A DNA stretch of 64,000 nucleotides, from assembly GCA_963971535.1 (NCBI GenBank), contig OZ020585.1, positions 153,080,103 through 153,144,102 on the forward strand, written 5' to 3'. The DNA comes from Notolepis coatsorum (taxonomy: Eukaryota; Chordata; Actinopteri; Aulopiformes; Paralepididae). A program made the translations under genes and the position numbers. The notes beneath the pieces are model-generated. The model was not told the DNA's origin. It worked only from the letters and a program-made list of their open reading frames with translations, and did not search any database. Positions within the stretch are counted from its first letter, which is position 1, and every line of letters starts with the position of its first letter. Below, one piece after another: positions 34,803 through 45,109 of this stretch.

Positions 34803-34816
34803 TCGGGGGGGGATAC
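34803..34816 (+). promoter_or_regulatory. Gypsy polypurine tract
   Basis: TCGGGGGGGGATAC lies immediately before the 3' LTR, where plus-strand DNA priming would occur. Confidence 0.75.
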
Positions 34817-35225
34817 TGTAACGTTCGGGAGACTATCATCCTTAGGATTGTCTCCCACTGTCTACCTGGGTCACTCCTGTTGTTATTGTTCACCTTGTAT
34901 GTCACCACTGATTGCTGTCATCACTAATTGTCTGTCACACCTGGGTGCTGTCATTGGCTGTCAGACTGCTGCTCCTCATTGACAGCGTGGAATGTTGAGA
35001 ATGTGACGTATTTAACATTTGCTCTATTCCTTGTTCTTTGCTAGAGCTTCACCTAATACTACGGACGTACCTACCGCTGGACAAGCACAGACAGATATTC
35101 TTCTCCCTGTTATTGTTAATGCTTTCCCCTGTTAATAAACAGTACAACTGTTTTGATATAGTAATACATTCTCCGTCTCGTTCTTCTACCTCGACAACTT
35201 GGAAGTCACTTACCCGTTCGTAACA
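34817..35225 (+). repeat. Gypsy 3' LTR
   Basis: 409 bp, no difference from the 5' LTR noticed on reading. GCATAC and the interrupted LINE reading frame follow. Confidence 0.95.
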
Positions 35226-36258
35226 GCATACACTAAACTACCAATCAAGCACTGTGAACGGAAATTTGGCCCCATAATTACCCATGCGATCCGGATATGG
35301 CGTGAAACACAAAAAAAATATCCTAACCCACATAAATGGCACAATCATACTCCCTTATTCTATAACAATGCACTCTTAATTGAAAAACGACCTATAAGAT
35401 TCCCTATATGGGAAGAGCAAGGCATACACTCATTAGGGGATGTTTTTAACAAACAGGGTTTTTGTAGTTATGGAGAAATATGCAAAAAATCTCACCAAGT
35501 CCACATGGCTTTTTTACATACAGTTACGGCTATGTTTGAAGTCTCACGGTGTTCCATTAGACATACCAATTGAACACCACAGATACCACAAATTCTTCTA
35601 TGAAAGAGAGACATCGAGAGGTTTTGTTTCAGATTTTTATTATCAATTACTAACGTCCTCGTATGAAACCCTCCAACTAGACTCTGTCTGGAGGAGGGAT
35701 ATACCAGACCTGGAAAGTGACTTTGATTGGCAAGGAGCCTGGGCAAATGTCCGACTTACATCAAGGAACCCGGACCACCAACAAATCAATCTTAACTATA
35801 TTCACAGGACATACTTGACTCCTATAAGACTGAACAGAATGGGTCTTAAACAAGACTCCAAATGCTCCCAATGTACAAATGGGGACGAAGGGACATTTAT
35901 GCACATGTATTGGGACTGCCCACCAGTTAAGACATTCTGGAAAGATGTGACCCAACAATTATCAAAACTCGTATCTTGGAATATACCTGTACACCCCTCT
36001 GTATTACTATTGAATGATGTTTTTGAGTTTGCAGTAAATCCACAGCTAAAGAGATTGGTTTTATCGGGTATCACAGTAGCTAAAAAGCTGATCGCATCAC
36101 GCTGGTTTCAACCGGAAAAAATTTGCCGGAAAGTTTGGTTTCTTACATATCTCGATGTGATTTATCAAGAAATATCTACAGCAAGAATTCTGGGTCTCAA
36201 TGAATCCAAAATGTCAATGTGGTTAGAAGTGGTGGAGAGAATAAAAGCTAGCTTATAA
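35226..36258 (+). pseudogene. LINE copy B ORF2, C-terminal block
   Basis: It resumes exactly where 29988 stopped, with KLPIKHCERKFGPII. A single frame change near 35480-35520 (YGEICKKSHQVH in one frame, YAKNLTKSTWLFY in the other) breaks it. The remaining 35520-36258 part keeps CSQCTNGDEGTFMHMYWDCP, the Cys/His motif of this LINE group. The 3' UTR and A-rich tail follow to about 36520. Confidence 0.9.
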
Positions 36259-36529
36259 TGGTAGTGTCTGGTTAGGAGCGAGGGATAATGGAGGTACTAT
36301 CCAAAGAGGGGTCCGGGAGGGGGGGGTTCGAGCTGGAGCATATGTGTGTAGGTTTTTAGATAACAGGTATTAGGGGTATATCCTGTATAAGACATTGGTA
36401 TAAATGGGAATTTCGTTGGATATACACTGTATATTAATGCTTGTGTATCTTATCGTGTGTTGTCATGTTTGTTTATATGTGTGTTTAAAAAATAATAATA
36501 AAAAAAAAAAAAAAAAATTAAACACCCGT

Positions 36530-36740
36530 GAATATCAAGTCCCTTCCTCATCCCTGTACCTTGTAAACATCATTTCCTTATACATCAGCTTGAATTGTCT
36601 CATGTTTTGTTTGGACATTGTTTTAGCACCACATTTAGACTGTTCCACAGTTTCACTCCACATATCGAGATGCAGTGTCTTCTCATGGTAGTGCGTACAT
36701 TTAGCACTTTTAAATTCTTCTTCTTCTCTTTCTCTACGTT
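36530..36740. mobile_element. Unclassified LINE-like fragment
   Basis: Sequence such as 'ccttgtaaacatcatttcct' and 'gcttgaattgtctcatgttt' resembles a dispersed fish repeat I recall from LINE 3' regions. No coding capacity or ends were identified. Confidence 0.35.
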
Positions 36741-36839
36741 CCATGTCCCCTGCTCTCTCTCTCCACCCTAGCTACATTACACTGCCCTGCAAATGCTAAC
36801 CGCAGTACTACACTGCCCATTAACCTAAACATTTAGATA

Positions 36840-37560
36840 CAGACACAGGGAGACGTGAAATCAAAACATTTGGGCTCTGCACAAAGCAGAGAGTTCCTGT
36901 GACACGCCAGAGAGTTCAGACTATGTACGCTGCAGGGTTCCAAGGCTCTGCTACAAGGCAGAGAGTTCAGACTATGTACGCTGCAGGGTTCCAAGGCTCT
37001 GCTACAAGGCAGAGAGTTCAGACTATGTACGCTGCAGGGTTCCAAGGCTCTGCTACAAGGCAGAGAGTTCAGACTATGTACGCTGCAGGGTTCCAAGGCT
37101 CTGCTACAAGGCAGAGAGTTCAGACTATGTACGCTGCAGGGTTCCAAGGCTCTGCTACAAGGCAGAGAGTTCAGACTATGTACGCTGCAGGGTTCCAAGG
37201 CTCTGCTACAAGGCAGAGAGTTCAGACTATGTATGCTGCAGGGTTCCAAGGCTCTGCTACAAGGCAGAGAGTTCAGACTATGTACGCTGCATGGTTCCAA
37301 GGCTATGCTACAAGGCAGAGAGTTCCAGTGACATGGCAATAAAGTTCCAGGCTCTGTACGCTGCCATATTGCTACTACCACTACAACTGTTGTCAAACAG
37401 TTAGCCGAATAATAATCAATAATCCCAATTATACTATTTACATGTATTTAAACCAAAAGCAGGAATATTATGAACTCCCCCTCTACAAAAAAATGTCAAA
37501 CCCCTGGTGGATTGCTTACACCATGGACAGGCACTTAGTCCCATTGTTTTGTGTTTTGCA
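36840..37560 (-). mobile_element. Internally deleted relative of the Tnp2-like gene at 51.7-57.1 kb
   Basis: Two parts of that gene reappear in the same order. Gagttccag...tgacacggcag-type intron sequence (compare 52375-52480) has expanded into a 51-bp array. Then 'cccctggtggattg' joins 'cttacaccatggacaggc' (37495-37545), both present in the exon at 55018-55180 but about 115 bp apart there. This suggests a non-autonomous deletion derivative. Element ends were not identified. Confidence 0.55.
36900..37342. repeat. 51-bp tandem array, about 8.5 units
   Basis: The unit contains 'agagagttcagactatgtac' and 'gctgcagggttccaaggctc'. Units are almost identical. Because 51 is a multiple of 3, stop-free frames of 147 and 187 codons arise on both strands. 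These have no start context or family resemblance and are treated as repeat artefacts. Confidence 0.95.
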
Positions 37561-37786
37561 ACGAAGACGTACTAAAGTGCTGCAATGCTAAATGCAAAGA
37601 AAAGAGAAAATAAAATAAAAAGCACCTGTACGAAACTAAACCGAATCATTATTTCTACACCATGCAGGGAGGCAGTTACATACTCTTTATCATATATACC
37701 TTCATATACATGATCAAACATGCATATATTCATTAATCTTATCATACATGCATTATACATTCATACATATATTTATTGGGTGATAT
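37561..37786. other. Non-coding spacer, AT-rich
   Basis: No gene, terminal repeat or clear array was seen. Short 'catacatg'-type motifs are frequent. Confidence 0.4.
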
Positions 37787-37929
37787 GTATGTATTTATTG
37801 GGTTGTTGCTAGTTGTTTGGTATATTAATGTGTGTAGGAAACTGCTAATTAATTGATTTGTAGCACCCGTTTAGTCTTGTTAATTAATTACAACCAGCAA
37901 CACCCCACAACAACCCAATAAATACATAC
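37787..37929. repeat. Palindromic MITE-like segment at the BEL insertion site
   Basis: GTATGTATTTATTGGGTTG at 37787 is mirrored by CAACCCAATAAATACATAC ending at 37929. Internal 'ttgctagttg' and 'caaccagcaac' continue the pairing. The BEL element inserted at the outer edge of the right arm. Confidence 0.7.
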
Positions 37930-39254
37930 TGTAACTGAGGGGTACAATTCCCTGACTGTATTGAGAGTATGGTATCATTAAACCACTACTTAGTTATGTA
38001 CTTTAATTACTGGCCATACAGTACACGGTATATCTGGTGAACACCCACACAAGAATACGGCTTGACAAAGAAAGTTCTATTTAGAGGTATTTATTATTAG
38101 AGCAGCAACGATAGGTTACAGAATGAGAATTATGAATTGCGCTTGTAAGGCGAAGAACACTTAAGTAAGTCAAGAGCGTAAGTCCATGAGCATAATAAGA
38201 TGGGTATAACTGACGCCACCTGTAGCATAAGAATTACATAAGGCACACTCGTAGTCAGCTGGAGATACTAAGGGGTTCCCTCCGGTTGTAAGCCAGCAGG
38301 GGAGAGGAATGTTCGGGAGCAAAAGTCTGGATCAACGAGGAATAACGAGGCTCCAGATACAGGAGCCAGTGCAGTAATCCTTTGGTCCATAGACAAAGCA
38401 ACAGCTATACTCCAGTATGCAAGACAGCATGGATGAAAGCTAGCCAGCCTCTGTGGTCCTAGAGGCGGGCTTGATGGTGCTCCTCACAGGGTAGATCCCA
38501 CACAGCAGTGGGGTAGACGATTCTCTGCTCCAGCAGCCACAGTACCAAAGCAATATAATCCAGCCGGAAAAGGCTCTGCATTCGACGGTGTAGGTTCTCC
38601 GGTGTACATATCCAACGGTTCTCGTCTAGGACTCCTCGGATGGCGGCACGAGTTTAGGCCGCCCAGCCTGGATAAGTGCACTAGCTAGAGTACGACGAAC
38701 CGGTGGTAATGCTGGTCACTCTAGAACGGTAGCCGCACGATACACTATAAATAATAGACTATTACTTTACAATAGAATAAGTCGAACTCGACGATACAGC
38801 GTTAAACTCTGACACTTTAGCTATCTATTCGCACGCGGTTCTCAAGGCTCTATTTAGGGGCAAAGAGGCCCACTTCACGGCACGTTGTATCGTGGTGAAG
38901 GCTTCAACGTTTAGGTCTAAGTGCTTCTGTATCCACCTGCGACGTATTTATACGTAAGGTGAATAATCTAGTGCCAACCTCAGTTCTGTCTCGTATTACT
39001 GCGCAAACCTGGACATGTTGAGACATGTCTTAGCGGTGGCTTTGAACTTGCCATTGGGGGTATGGCCGTTGGCGCCTAGGGGTCGCTGTCCAATAGGAGA
39101 ACGAATATTATGGTCTGGCCTGTACCTAGGTAAAGGGATATTCCGTGTATATGTACAAAGAATATACAAGGGATATCAGACGATATACAAATATTATACA
39201 ATATATCTCAAGTAATAAATATATATATTCGGTTTAATCTGACCCTTTGTAACA
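37930..39254 (-). repeat. BEL 3' LTR
   Basis: TGTAACTGAGGGG ... CCCTTTGTAACA on the + strand. Small ORFs inside (38484-38681, 39015-39215) recur in every copy and are not genes. The - strand segment before it (39255-39265, GGAGGCGGC) is a weak polypurine tract. Confidence 0.95.
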
Positions 39255-39355
39255 GCCGCCTCCTAATTAGTCCGCACCTGATTAGATAAGCAGAGACAGA
39301 TTAACCGTCTTGTCCACTACTCAATGTCCGTTGTGAGGAGTAGGGCAATTCACAT

Positions 39356-42300
39356 TCAAGTCAGTGGGTCATGGTCGTCATCAAGGGAGTCAGGGAGCCT
39401 TGGCAACTCTATCAGCCTCGCCACGGGTCGGGTGTATGTCCGTCCCTGGACGAGAACTTCTGCTGCTCTGACCTTTCCGTCGGCACCAGTGATCACTTTG
39501 CTTACGCGGCCGGCCGGCCACATAGCTCGGGGTAGTGACTGGTCTATGATCATGACGACTGTGCCCTCCGTCAAATTGTCTCTTTCTTTTACCCATTTCT
39601 GGCGGGTCTGTAGAGATGGTAGATAGTGGAGGAGGAAACTGTTCCAGAACTTGTCAGCCAATACTTGACTGTACCTCCACATTCTTCGGCCGTTCGCTTC
39701 CTCAGGTCTGTACACTGTCTGTGGGAGCGCGGGGTCCAGCCGCCCCATCAAGAGAGTGTTGGGGGTAACTGGGTCGACATCTGCTACATCACTTGAGACG
39801 TAACCGAGGGGCTTTGAGTTCAATACTCCCTCGATCTCTGTGAGGACTGTCGTGAGGACTTCTTCCGCCACGGTCTGGGCCCCAAGCACGGCGTACAGGG
39901 CTGTCTTTATTGAACGTACTTCTCGTTCCCAGGTTCCCCCGAAGTGAGGGGCGTTCGGGGGGTTAAACTGGAAATCAATCTGAGAGGGAGCGAGGTGGGT
40001 CTTAAGTTCTGGGCCCATAGCTTGGAAGCTCTCTCTCAGCTCTCTTTCTCCGCCTTTGAAGTTTGTCCCGTGATCAGACAATAATATAGACGGTTTTCCT
40101 TTCCACGCTGTGAATCTCCGGAAGGCCATAAGGAATGAGTCCGTACTCATGGTTGGAAGGAGTTCTATGTGTATCGCTCGGGTGGTCATGCATTTGAATA
40201 CAATACCCCACCTCTTCTCCGTCCCTCTTCCTTTCTTCACATACAGCGGTCCGAAGCAGTCCATACCGGTGGAGTGAAAGGGCTTGTCGCCGAGTCGGAG
40301 GCGACAGGGAGGTAGGTCAGCCATCCTGGGTATACTGGGCTGTGCTCGCCACTTGCGACAGTCTAGACAGGTCCGCTGGAAGCGTCGTACTGCTTCTCTT
40401 CCTTGCAGTATCCAATAGCGACGTCTGATCTCAGCAAAGACTCTCTCTGCCCCAGCGTGGTGCACGTCCTCGTCGTATTTCTTTATGATGAGCTCTGTGA
40501 CCTTGTGTCGGCTGTTGAGAACTATAGGGAACTTGACGTCATCCGTTAAGTCCGGGGCCCTTCTCAGACGACCACCCACTCTGATGAGATCATGGGCGTC
40601 GCGCTCAGGGGCCAAGTGGAGCAGTCTGCTGTCTGACGGGACTGGCTTTGATCCCTGCAGACAGTCTAGCTCGTCGGGGAACGAGTCTCTTTGGGCTCGC
40701 TGTAGTAGAAGGAGTTCTGCTTCTTCGTAATTAGCTGCATTAATGTCAGTAGTGGAGGGAACCTCAGGGTGGTGCCACAGGAATGTCTTTAACTGCGCAC
40801 TCTCAAGGGTGGGGCAGTCGTCTATGTTGGGGTCTGTGGGGACTGGTGTGTGCGTCAACCCACAGAACATAGATTTCTTCATCTCTGCCTCCTCTTGACT
40901 AGCCTCCCGTGGGGTGGGGTTAGGCCACTCTTCTTCCGGGAGCTTGAGAAACTCGGGACCGTCACTGTAGATATTGTGACGTGTGAGGTCATCCAGGGAC
41001 ATTCCCTGTGTGATGACATCTGCTGGGTTCTGTTTTGTGTCCACGTACCTCCAGCATGCTGATTCTTCACCTGGGATGGTCGCCATCCAGGTCTCGCTGC
41101 TTGCTGCCTTGTTCTCTGGGGAGAGGCTGCGCAGTACTTCAGGGTCGCTGCTGGCCCACTGCCGGAGATGAAAGCCGCCTTTGATCAGGGAGGCGCAGAG
41201 CTTGAGTAGGAGGGCCTCGGCCTCTTCTGGCGTTGAGACGCTTTGCAGACAGTTGTCCACGTAAAAACTCCTCTCTACACTTTGTCGGACCTCCTCGTCA
41301 GCTGCTGGGTCCTCTGCGACATGTTTTTGCAGTGCGAACGTAGCACAGCATGGGCTGCATGTGGTTCCGAAAGGGAGGACCTCCCATTGATAAATGGATG
41401 ATTGCTCATCCCCGATCCTCTCTCTCCATAAGAACCGCAGCAGGGGCTTGTCCTCTTCCACTAGTCGCACCTGCAGGAACATCCCTTTGACGTCGCCGCT
41501 GATGGCCACCTTGTTTTGGCGGAAACGTAGCAACACGCCTAGTAGAGAGGGGCCGAGTGTTGGACCGGGCAAGAGTTCTTTATTCAGATTTTGTAATCCG
41601 ATCTGGTAGCTGCAGTTAAACACAATACGATCCTTGCCGTTGTGGTGGACCTTGTGGTGGGGCACGTACCATGATTCGGTCGTCTGATCGGCCTCTTGAA
41701 TGTCAATTTTCTTTATGTGTCCCGCTGTGATTAGCTTGTCAATCTCAGCGCGGTACACAGTGGCTTGAGCGGGGTCTCTGGCCAGACGCCGCTCGGTGTT
41801 CAGTAGATATCGCTCCGTCGCTTCTTTTGAGGCGTGGAAGGTGGGCATACCCTCTCGCCTCAAGATTGGAGTTGCGTATCTCATCACTCCATTGACCTCG
41901 ACTCTCTTTGTCCTCTGCTCGAGGAGGGCTATGGCATAAGTGTCTTCCTTTGAACGAATGTGTTTCTTTTCGTTCTTAAAGGGCATTGTCTCTAGTGTCC
42001 ATAGCCTCTCGATGTGCTGTAAGAGGGTGGTGTCTTCTTCTGTCATTCTGGAGTGGAGGCAGCGAGTGGCTGCTGGTCGGTTGGGAGACCTGGAGAGGGG
42101 GCCTTGTAGTGTCCATCCTAGGCGGGTCTCGACTGCTGCTGGACAGCCTCTGGGCCCGATTTGGACTCGGTCCGTTGGGACGATGAGGTGTGCGTGGTCG
42201 GATCCTATGAGCAGGGTCGGGGTGGCGCCGTCGATGAGTGGTATAGGTAGTTGACGCAGGTGCACGTATTTTTCCATCAGCTTGGGGATGGGGTAGGTGT

Positions 42301-43006
42301 ACCGTGACAGGCCTATGTCTTGGCTGGTGAAAGCGTTAGTGATCTTATACTGCCTCTCTGGCTGCCCGCTTGCTGCGATAGTGAAGGAGACGTTTTCACC
42401 CTTTATTGTCTTCAGGTCTCTTATAGTACAAATTGTCATCGTTTCTTCGCTCCCCCGCAGACCCAGCTGGGCTGCAGCGGATGCGAGGAGGAGAGTCTTT
42501 TCTGACCCATCGTCAAGGACGGCGTAAGTGTCCAGGACCTTGTCCTCGTAGCTTAATATCACTCGGACCACTTTCAAGAGCACTCGGGAGCTCCCGCTGC
42601 TGGCGGGGTCGATATACATGACATTTACTCTGGTGCTGCTTGGGGGTGCGAGTTTCTTCCTGTTGCTGTCATGCAAGACGTCCAAGTGGGCCCCGTCACA
42701 CCTGCTGCACCTCTTCTTCAAGCGGCACTCGGCTGCCATATGGCTGCGCGCACAGCGGTAACAGCGGCGGTTGGCTTTGATCCACTGACTCACCTCGTCG
42801 GCGGTCATCTTCTTGAAAGTGTCACATTGTGACAGCCAATGTTCTTTCTCGCAGTACTGGCATACAATCTTCCACTTCTCTTTCGTCGAGGGGGTGTTGT
42901 GGTTCTTGTTCCGCGGTACTGATTCGGCTTGGTGCATGACGGTCACCAGCCGGCGGTTATCGTTGGATCTCCAAGGTCCATCTCTGGGGCTTGGTCCACT
43001 CCGCAC
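39356..43006 (-). pseudogene. pol: BEL/Pao pol, RNase H region deleted
   Basis: Residues are counted from the Met at 43006, but the frame is open further upstream. Zinc knuckles: CQYCEKEHWLSQC, CYRCARSHMAAEC and CSRCDGAHLDVLH. Protease: TYAVLDDGSEKT (near 42505). Reverse transcriptase: FLQVRLVEED, LPFGTTCSPCCATF and FYVDNCLQSV (near 41262). After LRQWASSDPEVLRSL the chain passes within about 15 residues to WRYVDTKQNPADVITQGM. In relatives these blocks are separated by the whole A17/RNase H segment, several hundred residues. Integrase follows intact: DVHHAGAERV, CLDCRKW, GMDCFGPL, SDHGTNFKG and GGTWERE, then the C-terminal domain ending ARLIELPRLPD. The deletion is in frame, near 41080-41125. 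Confidence 0.88.
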
Positions 43007-43059
43007 GAACGTATCCAGTCGTAGGCTGCTGACTTCTCTCGCGAGGAAGTCGGCCTGGT

Positions 43060-45060
43060 CTAGGAGGGATGGCTCGGGACCGTCGGGTCACGGTGGTCTC
43101 TCTGCCGCCTAAAGCGTTCTTGGCGGGCTGGAGGGAGCTTCTCTAATATCCTTTCTACATTAGAGTTAGCATACAGTTCGTGTCTACCTTTTTCCTTTTG
43201 GGACCCCAGCATCCCTACCAGGGATTGTACCTTGATAGAGAGGTCATCCAATGATCGATTGTCTGTGGCTGGGGGGAGACGGTCCATATTCCTTATTTCT
43301 TGTATCACGTAGTCCCATATGCGTCCATAACGCTGGTCGAGGGCTACTAGAGCCGCGGTGTATGGGGTACTTGAGTTGGAATATGCCAGCGCTATATTAT
43401 GCGCTCTGGGCACCTTGAGATGCCTGAGGAGGATAGCATATTTGTACGACTCATCAGGGACGTCGGACATCATAGTCTCTAAGCACATCCGTAATTCCGT
43501 GTACTGTGCTCTGTCCTCGTGCGTAAAATCCGGGAACGTCGGTGTGCCAAGGTGCGATGCCATGGATGGCTGGCACATCGGTGAGCGTTGGGGGAGAGGC
43601 CTCCTGGGCGAGTCTCCCCGTACGTGTTGTCGTGGGCTGGTACTTGGTGGGTACCGAGGCCCGGGTACCCAGGTGCTGTTCCTCGGGGCTGGCTGTGCGT
43701 CAAACTCACCCCGTAGTTGAGTCGGGGGTCTGTAGCGCAGGGCCTCGGGGGTAAAGTCTGGGCTGTACTGGACCTCCTGGTCCTGTGGAGTACGATGCTG
43801 CTGGTGGGCTTGACCTTCCTCCTCTTCCTCTTCCTCTGCTAGGTCTTCTAGGTCTTGAAGTCGTCTATTCAGTCTCTCGGCGGCATAGGCCGGTTCTTCC
43901 CGGTTGCTGGGTCTCGTATGGACCGGTCGGGGAGGGGGTTCGGAGACGTGGATAGGCTCTTTCTGTTGGCCGGGCTCCGGGTCACTTGGTCGGGTAGGGG
44001 AAGGTGCCCTAGACCCTTGTCGTGATGATGCCCTGGAGCTCCGTGCGGAGAGAGGGGGTGTCGCCCTGGCAATCAATTGCTCCATTATCTGCGCCTGTAG
44101 CCGGTCGCGCTCTGCTTCGCGCTTGATGTGAGCGAGGTCGCGTTCTGCTTCGCGCTGGGCTTGGGCTGCGTCGCGCTGTGCATTGGCGGCGTCGCGCTGT
44201 GCATCGGCGGCGGCGCGCTGGGCATCGGCGCGGTCTCTTTCGATATTCTCTTCCGTCTGGAGGCGTCTGGTCTCCAGGCGTATGCGGGCGTCTTCACTCC
44301 TTTGCTGCGCCTGGAAGCGCTCTCGCTGGGTTGCAGAGTGTTCGCGTTCACTAAGGGCTTGCGCTTGGAGTTGCGCGTGAAGGCGCTCTCGTTGGTCTGC
44401 AGATTGTTCGCGCTCACTCAGTTGTTGAGCCTGCAGGCGTTCTCTTTCCATGGTAGAGTGTTCGCGCTCACTTAGTTGTTGCGCCCGGAGGCGCTCTTGT
44501 TCCATGGAAGAATGTTCGCGCTCGCTAAGCGTCTGTGCTTGGAGTCGATCACGTTCAGTGGAGGCTGCCAGGGTGGCGATGAATGCCTGCGCCAGCATCT
44601 TGTCCGCTTCGCTGGGGGAAGACACTGATGGAGGTGATTGGCTTCTGACAGTGCTCGTTGGAGATCCGTTCTCCTGGCGCACCCCGAGGAGGTCTATCTC
44701 CTGGGCGCGCTTCTCTTCTGGTAGTGGGTCAGGTTCCGTCCCTGGAGCGCTTTCTTTATCCAACGTCCCGTTGACGTTGTCTGGGGGTATAGTCATGTCA
44801 TGTCCCTCCTGGTCCCCCCCGTGAGCTTGGTCAGTTACGTTAGAACCCACTAGGGTCTCTACTGGCAAGGTCGCCTGGTCGGTAGGGTTTGACATGCTTT
44901 TACTATCCGCTTTTTCCGCATTTAACGTCTGTATAAAGCTAGGTATTAGACTGGCAGCGTAGTCCTCTAGGTAAGGAGGTGGCTGACGTCTGCGCTGCGG
45001 GCGTTCTAGCTTAGGAGAGCCGTTTGTGGAGTGTTCACCGTTGGCCATGGTTAATATCAA
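43060..45060 (-). CDS. gag: BEL/Pao gag, 666 codons, ends by frame break
   Basis: ATG at 45060 (MILTMANGEHSTNG) follows the primer site closely. A long coiled coil holds imperfect repeats of the type ERLRAQQLSEREHSTMER, then Ala/Arg-rich QRDAANAQRDAAQAQ. A proline-rich segment and an acidic run (EDLAEEEEEEEGQ) precede a capsid-like part (TFPDFTHEDRAQYTELRMCL, VERILEKLPPARQERF). The stop at about 43060 comes just after this. A -1 shift would continue into DQADFLAREVSSLRLDTF and pol. Most BEL elements have one gag-pol frame, so a one-base lesion is likelier than programmed shifting. Confidence 0.85.
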   Translation of the reverse strand: MILTMANGEHSTNGSPKLERPQRRRQPPPYLEDYAASLIPSFIQTLNAEKADSKSMSNPTDQATLPVETLVGSNVTDQAHGGDQEGHDMTIPPDNVNGTLDKESAPGTEPDPLPEEKRAQEIDLLGVRQENGSPTSTVRSQSPPSVSSPSEADKMLAQAFIATLAASTERDRLQAQTLSEREHSSMEQERLRAQQLSEREHSTMERERLQAQQLSEREQSADQRERLHAQLQAQALSEREHSATQRERFQAQQRSEDARIRLETRRLQTEENIERDRADAQRAAADAQRDAANAQRDAAQAQREAERDLAHIKREAERDRLQAQIMEQLIARATPPLSARSSRASSRQGSRAPSPTRPSDPEPGQQKEPIHVSEPPPRPVHTRPSNREEPAYAAERLNRRLQDLEDLAEEEEEEEGQAHQQHRTPQDQEVQYSPDFTPEALRYRPPTQLRGEFDAQPAPRNSTWVPGPRYPPSTSPRQHVRGDSPRRPLPQRSPMCQPSMASHLGTPTFPDFTHEDRAQYTELRMCLETMMSDVPDESYKYAILLRHLKVPRAHNIALAYSNSSTPYTAALVALDQRYGRIWDYVIQEIRNMDRLPPATDNRSLDDLSIKVQSLVGMLGSQKEKGRHELYANSNVERILEKLPPARQERFRRQRDHRDPTVPSHPS

Positions 45061-45090
45061 TATTATATTTAGATATTACACTGATATTCA

Positions 45091-45107
45091 TCCGGCTCGA
45101 AGGACCA
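45091..45107 (-). promoter_or_regulatory. BEL primer-binding site, tRNA-Tyr-like
   Basis: The + strand reads TCCGGCTCGAAGGACCA, which matches the 3' end (with CCA) of eukaryotic tRNA-Tyr as I remember it. It lies 2 nt from the 5' LTR, and its duplicate is at 47999-48015. Confidence 0.75.
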
Positions 45108-45109
45108 AT

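Larger units (their letters stand above)
29989..35225 (+). mobile_element. Complete Ty3/gypsy chromovirus (sushi-like), apparently intact
   Basis: 409-bp LTRs at 29989-30397 and 34817-35225 look identical by eye. GCATAC occurs on both sides (29983-29988, 35226-35231), a 5- or 6-bp target duplication. Order: LTR, self-priming site, gag, -1 frameshift, pol (protease, RT, RNase H, integrase, chromodomain), G-rich polypurine tract, LTR. No stop or frameshift other than the gag-pol one was found. Identical LTRs and open frames point to a very young, possibly active copy. Confidence 0.95.
27116..36520 (+). mobile_element. Tx1/L1-like LINE, copy B, 5' truncated, carrying two nested LTR insertions
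   Basis: LINE sequence occurs in three blocks: 27116-28384, 29719-29988 and 35226-36520. The first starts within ORF2 at the position equivalent to about 24050 of copy A. The gaps are a solo LTR and a complete gypsy element. The 3' end has an A-rich tail at 36487-36520. Nucleotide identity to copy A is high throughout, so both are recent members of one subfamily. Confidence 0.9.

Noticed and set aside
36833..37396. 147- and 187-codon repetitive ORFs as proteins
   Set aside because: A 51-bp repeat without stops gives long frames on both strands automatically. No start context or known repeat protein is matched.
38484..39215. 65- and 66-codon ORFs repeated at 38.5, 39.0, 45.7, 46.2, 48.6 and 49.1 kb
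   Set aside because: They are parts of the BEL LTR and repeat because the LTR repeats; the solo LTR does not keep them intact.
43869..44824. + and - strand ORFs of 65 to 124 codons opposite or beside BEL gag
   Set aside because: Shadows of the repetitive, GC-rich gag coding sequence in other frames.
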